DNA of 64,000 nt from Pelagibacteraceae bacterium AG-359-O02. Lineage in GTDB: Bacteria > Pseudomonadota > Alphaproteobacteria > Pelagibacterales > Pelagibacteraceae. The stretch lies in assembly GCA_003280485.1 (NCBI GenBank), contig QCEU01000001.1, positions 107,249-171,248 of the forward strand, given 5' to 3'. This document shows, in pieces, positions 1 through 8,135 of the stretch (the stretch's first letter is position 1; every line of letters begins with the position of its first letter). A model generated the notes under the pieces. It made no database searches. It was not told where the DNA came from and was given only the letters and a program-made list of their open reading frames with translations. A program made the translations under genes and the position numbers.

Positions 1-645
1 CTCTCTTAAAGCTTCTGATGCTGTTTGATTGTTATCTAAATTACTACTTCCAACTGGAATTTTTGGTGTATTTACAAATAGAGCAACAATTAATCCAATT
101 CCTAATAGAAAACAAAAATATAAAATTGTAATTTCCCATCCCATTTCAATTAATGAGTATCTAACCAATAAAGGTGAAACAAAAAAACCAAATGATCCTG
201 CACATGTAACAATACCTGTTGCAATTGTTCTATTAGAAGCAGGAAAATGTTTGGCAACTACTGATACTGGGATGCTTATAGCAGTACCACCTAATCCTAT
301 ACCAATCAATATTCCAATCGTTAGAGTGAAGTAGTGTCCAGTATTAAGTCCTGAGTAGAAAAGTAATAGTCCTGATAAAAAAAATAAAAAACCTACAAAT
401 ATAGCTGTTGCACCTCCATATTTATCAGTTATGAAACCAAAAACTGGACTGAAAATTCCCCACATTAAAAGTTGCAGACCTATTACAAAACCAAAATGTG
501 AAATAGAAATATTCAGATCTGTATTAAAATCAAAAAAAAATAAGCCAAATGTTTGCCTAATACCCATTGCAAAAATAACTGTTAATGAAGCTGCAATAAG
601 GGTAACCAATGCTTTTTTACTAGTGAAAAATTTTTCTTTGCTCAT
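1..645 (-). CDS. MFS transporter, 3' part lies outside the window
   Basis: Reading the minus strand from an ATG at 645 gives an open frame to the left edge (215 residues seen), so the C-terminal half is missing. The visible part has several hydrophobic helices separated by short loops and a Major Facilitator loop of the type FGFITDKYGG between helices 2 and 3. It starts MSKEKFFTSKKALV, without a signal peptide. The start codon overlaps the stop of the upstream MetC-like gene (ATGA), so the two are probably co-transcribed and translationally coupled. The substrate cannot be read from sequence; the coupling to a PLP sulfur-amino-acid enzyme weakly suggests an amino-acid or organic-acid substrate. 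Forward-strand frames in this stretch are shadows. Confidence 0.8.
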   Translation of the reverse strand, partial: MSKEKFFTSKKALVTLIAASLTVIFAMGIRQTFGLFFFDFNTDLNISISHFGFVIGLQLLMWGIFSPVFGFITDKYGGATAIFVGFLFFLSGLLLFYSGLNTGHYFTLTIGILIGIGLGGTAISIPVSVVAKHFPASNRTIATGIVTCAGSFGFFVSPLLVRYSLIEMGWEITILYFCFLLGIGLIVALFVNTPKIPVGSSNLDNNQTASEALRE

Positions 646-1817
646 TTAACGAGCATAAGGCTTTTTCTAATATCTTCAATTAAATCTTTTGGGTCTTCTA
701 GTCCTATATGTAATCTTACCAAGTGTTCATTTTTATCTAAATTTAGGAATTTTCTATCACCCATCTCAATATCACTTTGCAGCAATGCTAAACTTTCAAA
801 CCCACCCCAACTATAACCATGACCAAATAATTTTAACGAATTTACAAATTTCAAAACAGATTTTCTGCTTTTAGATCTTATAATTAATCCCATAAGACCT
901 GATGAGCCAGAGTAATATTTTTTCCACATTCTAAAATTGAAAGAGTTTTTTTTATAAGGATACAAAAGTTTTACTTTTTTACTTTTGGAAAGAAACTTAC
1001 AGACTTCTTTAGCATTAGACTCATGTTTATCTAATCTAATATCTAAGGTTCTTAAGCCTCTTGTTATTAAATAAGCATCATCAGGACCTAATCTTAAACC
1101 CAAAACATCGTCTGCTTTTTTGACGTGTTTATATACTTTTTTGTTAACAGCTAAAGTTCCACCCATCACGTCGGAATGTCCTGAATAATATTTTGTTGCT
1201 GATACTATTGACATATCAAAACCCAATTTAATGGGTTTAAAAAAATATGGTGTTGCCCAGGTATTATCTATTGCAGTAAATATTTTATTTTTTTTTGCAA
1301 TAGAAATAACTTTTTTTAGATCTTGAAATTCAAAAGTATTACTTCCAGGACACTCAACGTAAATTAGTTTAGTTTTACTTGTTATACTTTTTTCTAGAGA
1401 CTTTAAATCATGAGGGTTATAAAACTTTGTTTTAATTCCAAATTCTTTAAGATAATTTTCACTTAAATTTCTAGTTGGATTGTAAAGTGGATCTGAAACT
1501 ATTATCTCATCTCCTGGTCTTGTTACACTAAATATTGATAGAAATACCGATCCAAATCCAGTTGGAGTTAAAAATACATTGTATGATTCCTCCAGTTTGT
1601 TAAGAATTTTTTGTAATATGAAAGTAGTTGATGTGCCTTTTCTACCGTAATCATAATGTCCACCTAATGGTTTTTTTAAAGCCATTCTTTGCATTTTTCT
1701 TAAATCTTGCATTGATTTAAAAATAATTGTGGATGCCCTTACAACTGGTGGATTGACAGAATGGTTGTGAAAATCTTTAGCTGTATGCTTTAAAAAAGTT
1801 TTAAAGGAATAATCCAT
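642..1817 (-). CDS. metC: Cystathionine beta-lyase-like PLP enzyme (Cys/Met metabolism family)
   Basis: 391 residues, the usual length for the Cys/Met-metabolism PLP family. The PLP lysine is seen in SATKYYSGHSDVMGG (Lys209), the cofactor Asp in AIDNTWATP (Asp184), and the N-terminal tyrosine/arginine motif in HYDYGRKGTST, which contacts the phosphate of the neighbouring subunit. The family cleaves or forms C-S bonds in cystathionine, cysteine, homocysteine or methionine. The SATKYxxGHSDVMGG form is closest to cystathionine beta-lyases, which give homocysteine, pyruvate and ammonia. It overlaps the downstream MFS gene by 4 bases. A related lyase specificity (for example cysteine desulfhydrase or methionine gamma-lyase) cannot be excluded from sequence alone. 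Confidence 0.82.
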   Translation of the reverse strand: MDYSFKTFLKHTAKDFHNHSVNPPVVRASTIIFKSMQDLRKMQRMALKKPLGGHYDYGRKGTSTTFILQKILNKLEESYNVFLTPTGFGSVFLSIFSVTRPGDEIIVSDPLYNPTRNLSENYLKEFGIKTKFYNPHDLKSLEKSITSKTKLIYVECPGSNTFEFQDLKKVISIAKKNKIFTAIDNTWATPYFFKPIKLGFDMSIVSATKYYSGHSDVMGGTLAVNKKVYKHVKKADDVLGLRLGPDDAYLITRGLRTLDIRLDKHESNAKEVCKFLSKSKKVKLLYPYKKNSFNFRMWKKYYSGSSGLMGLIIRSKSRKSVLKFVNSLKLFGHGYSWGGFESLALLQSDIEMGDRKFLNLDKNEHLVRLHIGLEDPKDLIEDIRKSLMLVK

Positions 1818-1892
1818 AAAAAATTTGATATGTACTTAGGACAATGCTATATCCACCAAATAAGTCAATAAAATAGTAAAACTAAGGAGATT

Positions 1893-1976
1893 ATGGGATA
1901 TCCAAAAAAACATAGAGGCCGTAGAAAAATGGGCTCTAAAAAGAGAAGAGCAAGAAAAAAAAATAAAAAGAAATAA
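1893..1976 (+). CDS. 27-residue very basic peptide, possible bS22/mS38-like ribosomal protein
   Basis: A short frame starts at ATG 1893 directly after a strong AAGGAGA (1884-1890) and ends at TAA 1976. The product is about 60 percent Lys/Arg, begins MGYPKKHRGRRKMGSKKRR and ends in a lysine run. It lies in the gap between the divergent metC-like gene and mnmA. The strong ribosome binding site and the codon-clean frame argue that it is translated. The composition and the RRKMGSKKRR core resemble the tiny bS22 / mS38 (AURKAIP1/COX24) ribosomal proteins; this is an inference from resemblance only. Another nucleic-acid-binding peptide or a spurious frame in an A-rich stretch is possible. Confidence 0.6.
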   Translation: MGYPKKHRGRRKMGSKKRRARKKNKKK

Positions 1977-1981
1977 AATTT

Positions 1982-3100
1982 TTAATCTTTAATCCAACCA
2001 CCACCTAGAACTTTGTGACCAAATTGGTCTTTTTTGTAAAATACACAAGCTTGGCCAGGAGATATTCCGTATTCTGGTTTTAGAAGATTTACTTTAACAT
2101 TTTCATTATCTTTTATATCTACTTTTGCATCTAAAAGTTTGCCAGTAGATCTTACTTTGACCAATATATTTTTGTCTAATTCATTTATATTTGTTAGTAA
2201 ATTTACGTTTTTTAAATTTATATTACTTCTTGCCAGCTCTTTTTTTTGACCAATGTAAATTTCATTTTTCTCAGCATCAATTTTAATTACATAAAATGGC
2301 TCCTCATTTGAAACTTTAATTCCTTTTCTTTGACCAATAGTAAAATTGACTATACCATCATGTACTCCAACAACTTTTCCATCTAAATTTTTAATATTTC
2401 CTTTTCTGTATGATTCTGGTTTGAATTTTTTTATTACAGAAGCATAATCTCCGTTGGGCACAAAGCATATATCTTGACTATCTGGTTTATCAGCAACATT
2501 TAAATTCAGATTTTTTGCAATTTCTCTTGTTTTATCTTTAAGAAGTCCACCTAGTGGAAATCTTATATAATTTAATTGCTCTCTTGTAGTATTAAATAAA
2601 AAATAACTTTGATCTCTATTTTCGTCAATTGCTCTGTACATATTTGTTGAGTTATCTTTAGTTAAACTTTTTACATAATGACCTGTGATTAAAGCATCTG
2701 CATTTAAATCTTTAGAAAATTCAAATAAATCTTTGAACTTAACTGTCTGATTACATTGTACACATGGTATTGGTGTTTCACCCTTTAAATAACTATCTAC
2801 AAAGTTATCTATAACACCTTGTTTAAACTTATCTTGGTAATATAAAATCTTATGTTCGATATCTAATTTATGTGCAACTCTTTTTGCATCCATTATATCT
2901 TGACCAGAACAGCATTGTTTTGAAGCAGCAACTTCTTTGCCATCATTATAAAGTTTTAAAGTAATCCCAATTACTTTATAACCTTCTTGCTTCATCATCC
3001 CAGCAACTGTTGACGAGTCTACGCCTCCAGACATGGCCACCACTACTGTAGTTTCTGACGGTTTTTTATTAAATCCTAATGAGTTAGTTTCTAAATTCAT
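1982..3100 (-). CDS. mnmA: tRNA-specific 2-thiouridylase MnmA
   Basis: MnmA makes 2-thiouridine at wobble position 34 of tRNA-Lys, -Glu and -Gln, using ATP and persulfide sulfur. The 372-residue protein shows the PP-loop SGGVDSS (residues 24-30), the catalytic cysteine of CNQTVKF (Cys116), and the second catalytic cysteine in [12 protein letters not shown] (Cys212). The beta-barrel signature FTIGQRKGI follows, and the C-terminus has the expected [13 protein letters not shown] strand. The length matches the family. The start is the first ATG before the PP-loop domain. It is transcribed away from the DUF3553 gene over a 41-base spacer, and its stop lies close to the end of the small basic ORF. 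Confidence 0.97.
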   Translation of the reverse strand: MNLETNSLGFNKKPSETTVVVAMSGGVDSSTVAGMMKQEGYKVIGITLKLYNDGKEVAASKQCCSGQDIMDAKRVAHKLDIEHKILYYQDKFKQGVIDNFVDSYLKGETPIPCVQCNQTVKFKDLFEFSKDLNADALITGHYVKSLTKDNSTNMYRAIDENRDQSYFLFNTTREQLNYIRFPLGGLLKDKTREIAKNLNLNVADKPDSQDICFVPNGDYASVIKKFKPESYRKGNIKNLDGKVVGVHDGIVNFTIGQRKGIKVSNEEPFYVIKIDAEKNEIYIGQKKELARSNINLKNVNLLTNINELDKNILVKVRSTGKLLDAKVDIKDNENVKVNLLKPEYGISPGQACVFYKKDQFGHKVLGGGWIKD

Positions 3101-3141
3101 TTGATGGTATTTATACTTATTTCCATTATAAGTTAAATTAA

Positions 3142-3318
3142 ATGATTTTAGATTTTGAACCAGGTGACAAAGTTATTAATCCAGCTAATAAAAGTTGGGG
3201 TATTGGTCAAGTTCAGTCAATTATCAATGACAAAGTAACTGTTAATTTCCAAAATGTTGGAAAAAAAGTAATAAATGCAAATAATATAGAACTCGAGAGA
3301 ATTGATAATAATGGATGA
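3142..3318 (+). CDS. DUF3553 small protein
   Basis: A 58-residue protein with the pattern [32 protein letters not shown], which is the hallmark of the DUF3553 family of small beta-rich proteins found across Alphaproteobacteria; no function is established. The aromatic/glycine spacing resembles CarD- or SH3-like barrels, which is only an analogy. It begins 41 bases from the divergent mnmA start and overlaps the next gene (cysQ-like) by 8 bases (ATGGATGA), so the two are translationally coupled. It is the first gene of a three-gene unit with cysQ and a small membrane protein. Confidence 0.85.
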   Translation: MILDFEPGDKVINPANKSWGIGQVQSIINDKVTVNFQNVGKKVINANNIELERIDNNG

Positions 3319-4084
3319 AAGTAAAATAAGGAGTGTTGTCGAAGATTTAATTGACACTTTTCTAATCGCTGGTGAATTGTCTATTAAACTAAGAGAGAAA
3401 GGTTTAAATAAAGAGATAAAATCTGACAATACCCCTGTGAGCAATGGTGATCTTGAGGTAAATAAAATTATCACAAAAAAATTGTTAGAGTTGACGCCAG
3501 ATATACCAATTGTTTCTGAGGAAACTTCACACAATAAATCTAAAAATAATTTAAACAACTTCTGGCTAGTTGATCCAATTGACGGAACATATGACTATAT
3601 AAATGATGGTGAGGAATTCACTATTAATGCTGGATTAATATTAAATGGAAAAGCTATTGCCGGTTTAATTAATGTGCCTGCAAAAAAAAGGATGTTTTAT
3701 AGTTTTGGAAAAGATCAATCATATGAATTTACTTTAAACAAAACTATAAAGTTAGACTGTAAGAAAATTACTCCTAAAGGTTCAATTAAAGTAGTTTCAT
3801 ATTCAAATAATCTTAAACCTGAAATTGCAAAAATACATAAAGATTTAGGAGTAACAGAACACGTTCGAATGAAAAGCTCCCTTAAATTTTGTGTAATAGC
3901 TACAGGAGAATTTGATGGATATGTTGCTGAGCCAAGAGCTTGCGAATGGGATATAGCTGCAGGGCACGCTATACTTGAAAACGCAGGTGGAATAGTAACA
4001 GATTTTAATGGCAATGAAATTACGTATGGTAAAAAAGATTTTAAAAATCCAAGTATAATTTTAAAGAGAAGTAAAAATTTATAA
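3311..4084 (+). CDS. cysQ: 3'(2'),5'-bisphosphate nucleotidase, inositol monophosphatase family
   Basis: The protein hydrolyses 3'-phosphoadenosine 5'-phosphate (PAP) or a related phosphate monoester in a Mg-dependent reaction. Metal-site motifs are in order: the Glu-Glu in PIVSEETS, WLVDPIDGTYDYI (DPxDGT), and near the C-terminus ACEWDIAAGHAILENAGG (the WD motif). The form DPIDGTYDYINDGEEFTIN is CysQ-like rather than inositol-phosphatase-like. The likely start is ATG 3311; a TTG further upstream at 3302 would add three residues and is less likely. 257 residues, normal for CysQ. It overlaps the DUF3553 gene upstream and the next small gene by one base (TAATG). Confidence 0.87.
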   Translation: MDESKIRSVVEDLIDTFLIAGELSIKLREKGLNKEIKSDNTPVSNGDLEVNKIITKKLLELTPDIPIVSEETSHNKSKNNLNNFWLVDPIDGTYDYINDGEEFTINAGLILNGKAIAGLINVPAKKRMFYSFGKDQSYEFTLNKTIKLDCKKITPKGSIKVVSYSNNLKPEIAKIHKDLGVTEHVRMKSSLKFCVIATGEFDGYVAEPRACEWDIAAGHAILENAGGIVTDFNGNEITYGKKDFKNPSIILKRSKNL

Positions 4085-4230
4085 TGAGTGAACAATTAAG
4101 AATAATTTTAATTATAGTTGTATCTGTATCAATATTTGGTTTAATTGTATTTGTGATGGTTAAAAATTATATAAGAAACAAAATTCAATACTATTTAGAA
4201 GAAAAAAATAAAAAAACTAAAGAAGATTAA
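4084..4230 (+). CDS. 48-residue single-span membrane protein
   Basis: Starts at the ATG that shares its A with the cysQ stop (TAATG) and encodes MSEQLRIILIIVVSVSIFGL followed by more hydrophobic residues and a charged tail ending EEKNKKTKED. One transmembrane helix covers about residues 5-26, and the C-terminal half is basic/acidic and probably cytoplasmic. The tight coupling to cysQ makes it a believable gene. It overlaps the convergent recX end by 14 bases. No family recognised and no function can be given. Confidence 0.6.
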   Translation: MSEQLRIILIIVVSVSIFGLIVFVMVKNYIRNKIQYYLEEKNKKTKED

Positions 4231-4780
4231 TTATTTTTAAATATTCATCTTTTTCAAGATCCATAACTCTTCTTGAAACTTCAAAATCGAAACCTGAACG
4301 AGCTAATACTCCTATATCTTTTTTATAAAACAGAGGTCGATTATCCTCTTGTCTTGATGGTCCAATTCTTTTCTTTTTACAGATTTTTATGGCTGAAAAA
4401 AAATCCTGATCTTCATTCTTATCTTTTATTTGTTCAATTGTATTTTTAATATATTTTTCACCGACACCTTTATTCATTAAGTAATTTCTTATTTTGTTTA
4501 TAGATGATCCTCTTTGTATTAAACTTTTTGCTTTAGACTCTGAATAAAACTTATCGTTTATAAACTTTGATTTCTCTAAATCCTCAAGAACAATATCTAT
4601 AAGATTAGAAACATCGTTTTTTTTTATATTAGGGGTCCTTGATGTTAGATATTTTTTTAATAAATAAGTTCTTAATTGTTGTTTAGATGGTGCAAATTTT
4701 TCTACATAATTAAGTGCAAAATTCGTCATCTCATCAACGGTTACTTCTAAAGTCTTTTTTTTATTTTTTATGGGAATCAT
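4217..4780 (-). CDS. recX: Regulatory protein RecX
   Basis: RecX binds RecA filaments and modulates recombination and SOS. The 187-residue protein has the RecX pattern: an N-terminal ALNYVEKFAPSKQQLRTYLLKK helix pair and three-helix repeats with KFINDKFYSESKAKSLIQRG and further GVGEKYIKN elements. The C-terminal part (residues about 130-187, with IKICKKKRIGP and GVLARSGFDFEVSRRVMDL) is the alphaproteobacterial extension. It is not next to recA here. Tail-to-tail overlap with the small membrane protein gene. The alternative is a distant RecX paralogue; the family call itself looks solid. Confidence 0.85.
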   Translation of the reverse strand: MIPIKNKKKTLEVTVDEMTNFALNYVEKFAPSKQQLRTYLLKKYLTSRTPNIKKNDVSNLIDIVLEDLEKSKFINDKFYSESKAKSLIQRGSSINKIRNYLMNKGVGEKYIKNTIEQIKDKNEDQDFFSAIKICKKKRIGPSRQEDNRPLFYKKDIGVLARSGFDFEVSRRVMDLEKDEYLKIINLL

Positions 4781-4809
4781 TGTTTTATTTAATATAATAT
4801 AAAAATAAT

Positions 4810-5283
4810 ATGATTGAACAAATAGCAGCTTTTTTTACCATTGAGATGATTTATTTGTGGTTAAATATAGGTGTAATACCCTTCTGGTTAATTCTGATTA
4901 TTTTTCCACAGTCAAAGATTTGTGGATTATTGGTTACTTCTGTGTTCCCATTTTTTATTTTAACGGCTGTCTATGTTTATCTAGGTTATTATTTCTACAT
5001 TTCTGGATATGATTTTGATTATAATTTTACATTGTACCTTGGTCTGTATGACTTGAGAAATCTTTTTGAAGCTGAAGCTTTTTTGATAATGTTTTGGACT
5101 CACTTTTTAGCAATAAACTTATTTTGTGGAGCATGGGTAATGAAAGATAGTCAAAAATTATTTATGTCAAGATACATAGTCTTCATTCCAATAATAATAA
5201 CTTATTTTATTGGTCCCTTAGGTTTAGTTATTTATTGGATAATAAGAATGTTCTACGCTAAAAGAATAAATTTGTTAGATTGA
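4810..5283 (+). CDS. ABA4-like membrane protein (DUF4281)
   Basis: 157 residues with four hydrophobic helices. The pattern includes FLIMFWTHFLAINLFCGAW and, near the end, IGPLGLVIYWIIRMFY; the His-Phe-Leu-Ala and GPLGL-Y elements are typical of ABA4-like proteins. In plants ABA4 is needed for neoxanthin synthesis, and bacterial members are linked to carotenoid or retinal metabolism by family knowledge only. No carotenoid gene is seen nearby in this window, so the role here is open. It is divergent from recX over a 29-base spacer that must carry both promoters. Confidence 0.7.
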   Translation: MIEQIAAFFTIEMIYLWLNIGVIPFWLILIIFPQSKICGLLVTSVFPFFILTAVYVYLGYYFYISGYDFDYNFTLYLGLYDLRNLFEAEAFLIMFWTHFLAINLFCGAWVMKDSQKLFMSRYIVFIPIIITYFIGPLGLVIYWIIRMFYAKRINLLD

Positions 5284-5291
5284 AAGCTAAA

Positions 5292-5678
5292 TTACTTTAC
5301 TACTTTAAAACCTGAATTTTGCATTGATCCAAAACCACCATCTACATGGCAAATATTTTTAAAACCCATACTTTGTAAAGTTTTTGTAGCTAATGCTGAT
5401 CTTAGGCCTCCAGCACAAAAAAGAACCATTTCCTTATTCATATCAATTTTACCATCTTTAAAATATTGACTATCTGGATCCATCCAAAATTCAAGCATTC
5501 CTCTTGGTATGTGGGAAGACTTTTCTATTCTTCCTAATTTTTCTAATTCTCTTACATCTCTGATATCGATAAGGTTGCATGTATCATTATTTAATTTTTC
5601 TAAAGCTTCCTCTGGTGATATAGTTTTAATTTCCTTTAAAGCTTCTGCGACTAAAGTTGATGCTGATTTTATTGTCAT
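5292..5678 (-). CDS. Rhodanese-domain protein (single domain)
   Basis: 128 residues forming one rhodanese fold. The active-site loop is LFCAGGLRSALA with the persulfide-accepting cysteine at residue 88. The CH2A-type motif lies earlier (NLIDIRDVRELEKLGRI, then SSHIPRG). Such proteins carry sulfane sulfur to acceptors or sense it; the cellular partner is not visible. No signal peptide, so cytoplasmic. The gene faces the peroxiredoxin gene over a 58-base spacer. The loop CAGGLRS is six residues after the Cys, which suits sulfur rather than phosphate substrates. Confidence 0.85.
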   Translation of the reverse strand: MTIKSASTLVAEALKEIKTISPEEALEKLNNDTCNLIDIRDVRELEKLGRIEKSSHIPRGMLEFWMDPDSQYFKDGKIDMNKEMVLFCAGGLRSALATKTLQSMGFKNICHVDGGFGSMQNSGFKVVK

Positions 5679-5736
5679 AAATGTTTATTACACTAAATTA
5701 AAAATATTACTATATAAATTAAACAAAGGTTATTGA

Positions 5737-6180
5737 ATGAAAGCTCCAAATTTTAAATTATCATCTACATCAGGTAAAACTGTTGAGTTAAGTAAAGTAA
5801 AATCAAAATTTATCATCATCTATTTCTATCCAAAAGATAATACAAGTGGATGTACAATTGAAACAAATGATTTTAATAAACTTTTAAGTAAATTTGAGAA
5901 ACTTGGATGCACAATTTTTGGAATATCTAAAGATAGTTTAGAAAGTCATGAAAAATGGAGCAAAAAACTTAACTTAAAATTTGAACTATTAGCAGACGAA
6001 GATAAAACTTCCTTAAAAGCTTATAAAGCTTGGTCCAAAAAGAAATTTATGGGAAGAGAATTTATGGGCACAGTAAGAAGCACTTTTATTATTGAGAAAA
6101 ATAAAATCATTAAGGAATGGAGAAACGTTAAGGCAGCGGGCCATGCTGCAGAAGTTTTAGACTTCATAAAAAATTACTAA
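5737..6180 (+). CDS. bcp: Thioredoxin-dependent peroxiredoxin (BCP/PrxQ)
   Basis: 147 residues of the AhpC/TSA fold, reducing hydrogen and organic peroxides. The peroxidatic cysteine is in DNTSGCTIETNDF (Cys39). In many PrxQ proteins a resolving cysteine lies five residues later; here that position is Asn44, and the only other cysteine is Cys58 in KLGCTIFGISKDS. The C-terminal part has the family elements FMGREFMGTVRSTFIIE and HAAEVLDFI. It is cytoplasmic with no signal peptide. A strong hairpin terminator follows at once. So it acts as a 1-Cys enzyme or uses an atypical partner; the family call is firm. Confidence 0.9.
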   Translation: MKAPNFKLSSTSGKTVELSKVKSKFIIIYFYPKDNTSGCTIETNDFNKLLSKFEKLGCTIFGISKDSLESHEKWSKKLNLKFELLADEDKTSLKAYKAWSKKKFMGREFMGTVRSTFIIEKNKIIKEWRNVKAAGHAAEVLDFIKNY

Positions 6181-6183
6181 AAA

Positions 6184-6209
6184 AAAAGGCCCCATTTAAG
6201 GGGCCTTTT
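6184..6209. terminator. Bidirectional intrinsic terminator between bcp and amt
   Basis: A perfect stem GGCCCC (6188-6193) / GGGGCC (6200-6205) with a six-base loop is flanked by A-run on the left and TTTT on the right, so it ends transcription of the forward bcp gene and of the reverse amt gene alike. It sits just after the bcp stop and about 30 bases beyond the end of amt. Confidence 0.9.
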
Positions 6210-6239
6210 ATCAACTATAGAGAGAGAGATAGTTATTCT

Positions 6240-7541
6240 TTAGTCTCTTATTGCGTATGCGATTACTCCAGACTCTGTAACATCTGTACCAAGTCTTTCT
6301 GCTTCTTTACTCAATCTAATACCCATTGTTCCTTTCATAATTCCCCAAACTATTAGTGAAACTATAAATACAAATGCATTGATTGAAATTACTCCTAGAA
6401 GCTGCGCTCCGAATGATGCATCACCGTTTGTTAGCGGAACTGCTAAAGTTCCCCAAATTCCAGCGAATAGGTGAGCAGGTACTGCTCCAACAACATCATC
6501 GATTTTTAGTGAGAATAAAAATTTAGTTCCGAAGACAACTATTATTCCACCAATCGCACCTATAAGAATTGCTGCTAGCGGTGAAGGCATTAATGGTTCA
6601 GCTGTAATTGCAACAAGACCACCAATTGCTCCGTTAAGCATTTGAATGACATCAGTTTTACCCGACATTAATCTTGTTATTGCACCAGCTGCTAACACAC
6701 CACCACAGGCTGCTAAGTTTGTATTAATGAAAATATTTGATACTGCTACTGCGTCATCAAATGTTCCCATTGCTAATTGTGATCCACCATTAAATCCGAA
6801 CCAACCTAGCCATAAAATAAATACACCAAGTGTTACTAATGGCACTGATGATGCTGCAAATGGCTTCATAGGTTTAGCTGCTCCAGATTTATCAAATCTA
6901 CCAGTTCTAGCTCCTAAAAGAATTGCTCCAGCTAATGCTGCTGCACCTCCAGTTGAGTGAACAAGCGTTGAACCTGCAAAGTCAGAGAAACCAGCAGCTG
7001 CCAACCAGCCACCGCCCCACTGCCAACCCATAACGATTGGATAGATAATTCCTGATAGAATAGCCGCAAATAAAAAGAACGGCCATAATTTAATCCTTTC
7101 AGCTAATGTTCCAGATACAATTGAAACTGTTGTTGCACAGAAAACCATTTGGAAATACCAATCAGATCCATCTGCATAACCAGTATCAACTGCACTTGCA
7201 TCAGACCATGGAGTAAAGCTTCCAATGTATCCACCTTCTGGAATTCCGTATGCTAAATTATATCCAACCATCCAGAACATAATTCCAGCTATTGAAAATA
7301 ATCCGATATTTTTGGCACATATTACTGATACACTTTTTGATGTTACCATTCCTGATTCGAGCATGGCAAAACCTGCTGCCATAAACATTACTAAGAAACC
7401 ACAAACCAAGAAAAGAAATGTATTGAATATGAAACCAACTTCAGCTGAAACTGTAGTTTCAGCATAACCTGCACTAGTCATATTTAGTAAGAAAAATAAA
7501 CTTACTAATGGACCAGCCAGTCTTTTTAAAAGTTTAACCAT
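6240..7541 (-). CDS. amt: Ammonium transporter Amt
   Basis: 433 residues, inner-membrane channel for ammonium. The N-terminus looks like a cleavable signal peptide (SAGYAE). The conserved Asp of the recruitment site (GFSDFAGSTLVHSTGG, Asp187) is present. The twin pore histidines are at His195 in STLVHSTGG and in VPAHLFAGIWG. Further Amt signatures: MLESGMVTSKS and LGWFGFNGGSQL. Eleven hydrophobic helices fit the family. A strong ribosome binding site GGAGGTGA (7543-7550) precedes the ATG. There is no glnK beside it in this window, so PII coupling would have to act in trans. Confidence 0.96.
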   Translation of the reverse strand: MVKLLKRLAGPLVSLFFLLNMTSAGYAETTVSAEVGFIFNTFLFLVCGFLVMFMAAGFAMLESGMVTSKSVSVICAKNIGLFSIAGIMFWMVGYNLAYGIPEGGYIGSFTPWSDASAVDTGYADGSDWYFQMVFCATTVSIVSGTLAERIKLWPFFLFAAILSGIIYPIVMGWQWGGGWLAAAGFSDFAGSTLVHSTGGAAALAGAILLGARTGRFDKSGAAKPMKPFAASSVPLVTLGVFILWLGWFGFNGGSQLAMGTFDDAVAVSNIFINTNLAACGGVLAAGAITRLMSGKTDVIQMLNGAIGGLVAITAEPLMPSPLAAILIGAIGGIIVVFGTKFLFSLKIDDVVGAVPAHLFAGIWGTLAVPLTNGDASFGAQLLGVISINAFVFIVSLIVWGIMKGTMGIRLSKEAERLGTDVTESGVIAYAIRD

Positions 7542-7654
7542 TTCACCTCCGTTTAATTAAAGATGCTGTTATAGATTTAATAAAACTAAAAACTATTGAT
7601 TGTTATTTAAAAGAGATATGCAGTATTTGCATGTAGTACACCGTATGCTTGTAT

Positions 7655-7701
7655 AAAAAAACAGCCTTTATTAAATTCTAATTTTTAATAAAGGCTGTTT
7701 T
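7655..7701 (-). terminator. Intrinsic terminator of the HU gene
   Basis: A 15-base perfect inverted repeat (7661-7675 with 7684-7698) around an eight-base loop, with A6 on the left giving a U-tract on the minus strand. It follows the hup stop directly, ending transcription before the amt promoter region. Confidence 0.9.
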
Positions 7702-7708
7702 AAAAAGT

Positions 7709-7984
7709 TTATTTATTGAAAACTTCTTTAAGCGCTTTTGCAGGTAAAAACTTTACCTTTTGAGAAGCAGCGATTTGGATCTGTTCTCCAGTTCTTGGAT
7801 TTCGACCAATTCGAGCTTTTCTTTTAGCCACTTTATATGTTCCAAAACCAGCAATTTTAACATTATCGTCGCCTTTTAAAGCGTCCAAAATAGTGTTGGT
7901 AATCGTATCAAATGTACGCTCAGCATCAGCTTTACTTTGATTTAATGACCCTGCTAATTTTGCTATAAGTTGTTTTTTGTTCAT
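7709..7984 (-). CDS. hup: HU-family DNA-binding protein
   Basis: 91 residues, the standard HU size. The start MNKKQLIAKLAGSLNQSKADAE is the N-terminal helical dimer part, VKIAGFGTYKV is the strand leading to the arm, and RKARIGRNPRTGEQIQI is the DNA-bending arm with the tip proline. HU coats and bends DNA without strong sequence preference. It is transcribed alone, followed by the strong hairpin at 7655-7701. In the upstream spacer a 12-base perfect palindrome CTCTAATTAGAG (8058-8069) could bind a regulator, but this is only a sequence observation. Confidence 0.95.
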   Translation of the reverse strand: MNKKQLIAKLAGSLNQSKADAERTFDTITNTILDALKGDDNVKIAGFGTYKVAKRKARIGRNPRTGEQIQIAASQKVKFLPAKALKEVFNK

Positions 7985-8135
7985 TTTAGCTCCGGTTTTA
8001 AAGGTTATATTTATATACTTAACAAAATCGTTGATAATTCAAGCTTTTTTTTTGTGTCTCTAATTAGAGTTACCACAATATATAGTTATAAATAAGTATT
8101 GATTTATATAGCCTTTTTAACGTTAGAAAATCCCT

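Noticed and set aside
29..649. Two forward frames at 29-334 and 431-649
   Set aside because: They are antisense shadows of the MFS gene, whose reverse frame is continuous from 645 to the edge and has membrane-protein structure.
3715..4095. 126-codon reverse frame within cysQ
   Set aside because: Antisense to a gene with intact catalytic motifs; low-complexity translation and no ribosome binding site.
6646..6960. 104-codon forward frame within amt
   Set aside because: Shadow created by the codon bias of the Amt gene; no coding signature.
8058..8069. Palindrome CTCTAATTAGAG upstream of hup
   Set aside because: Perfect but short and A/T-centred; not repeated at another promoter in the window, so not raised as a finding.
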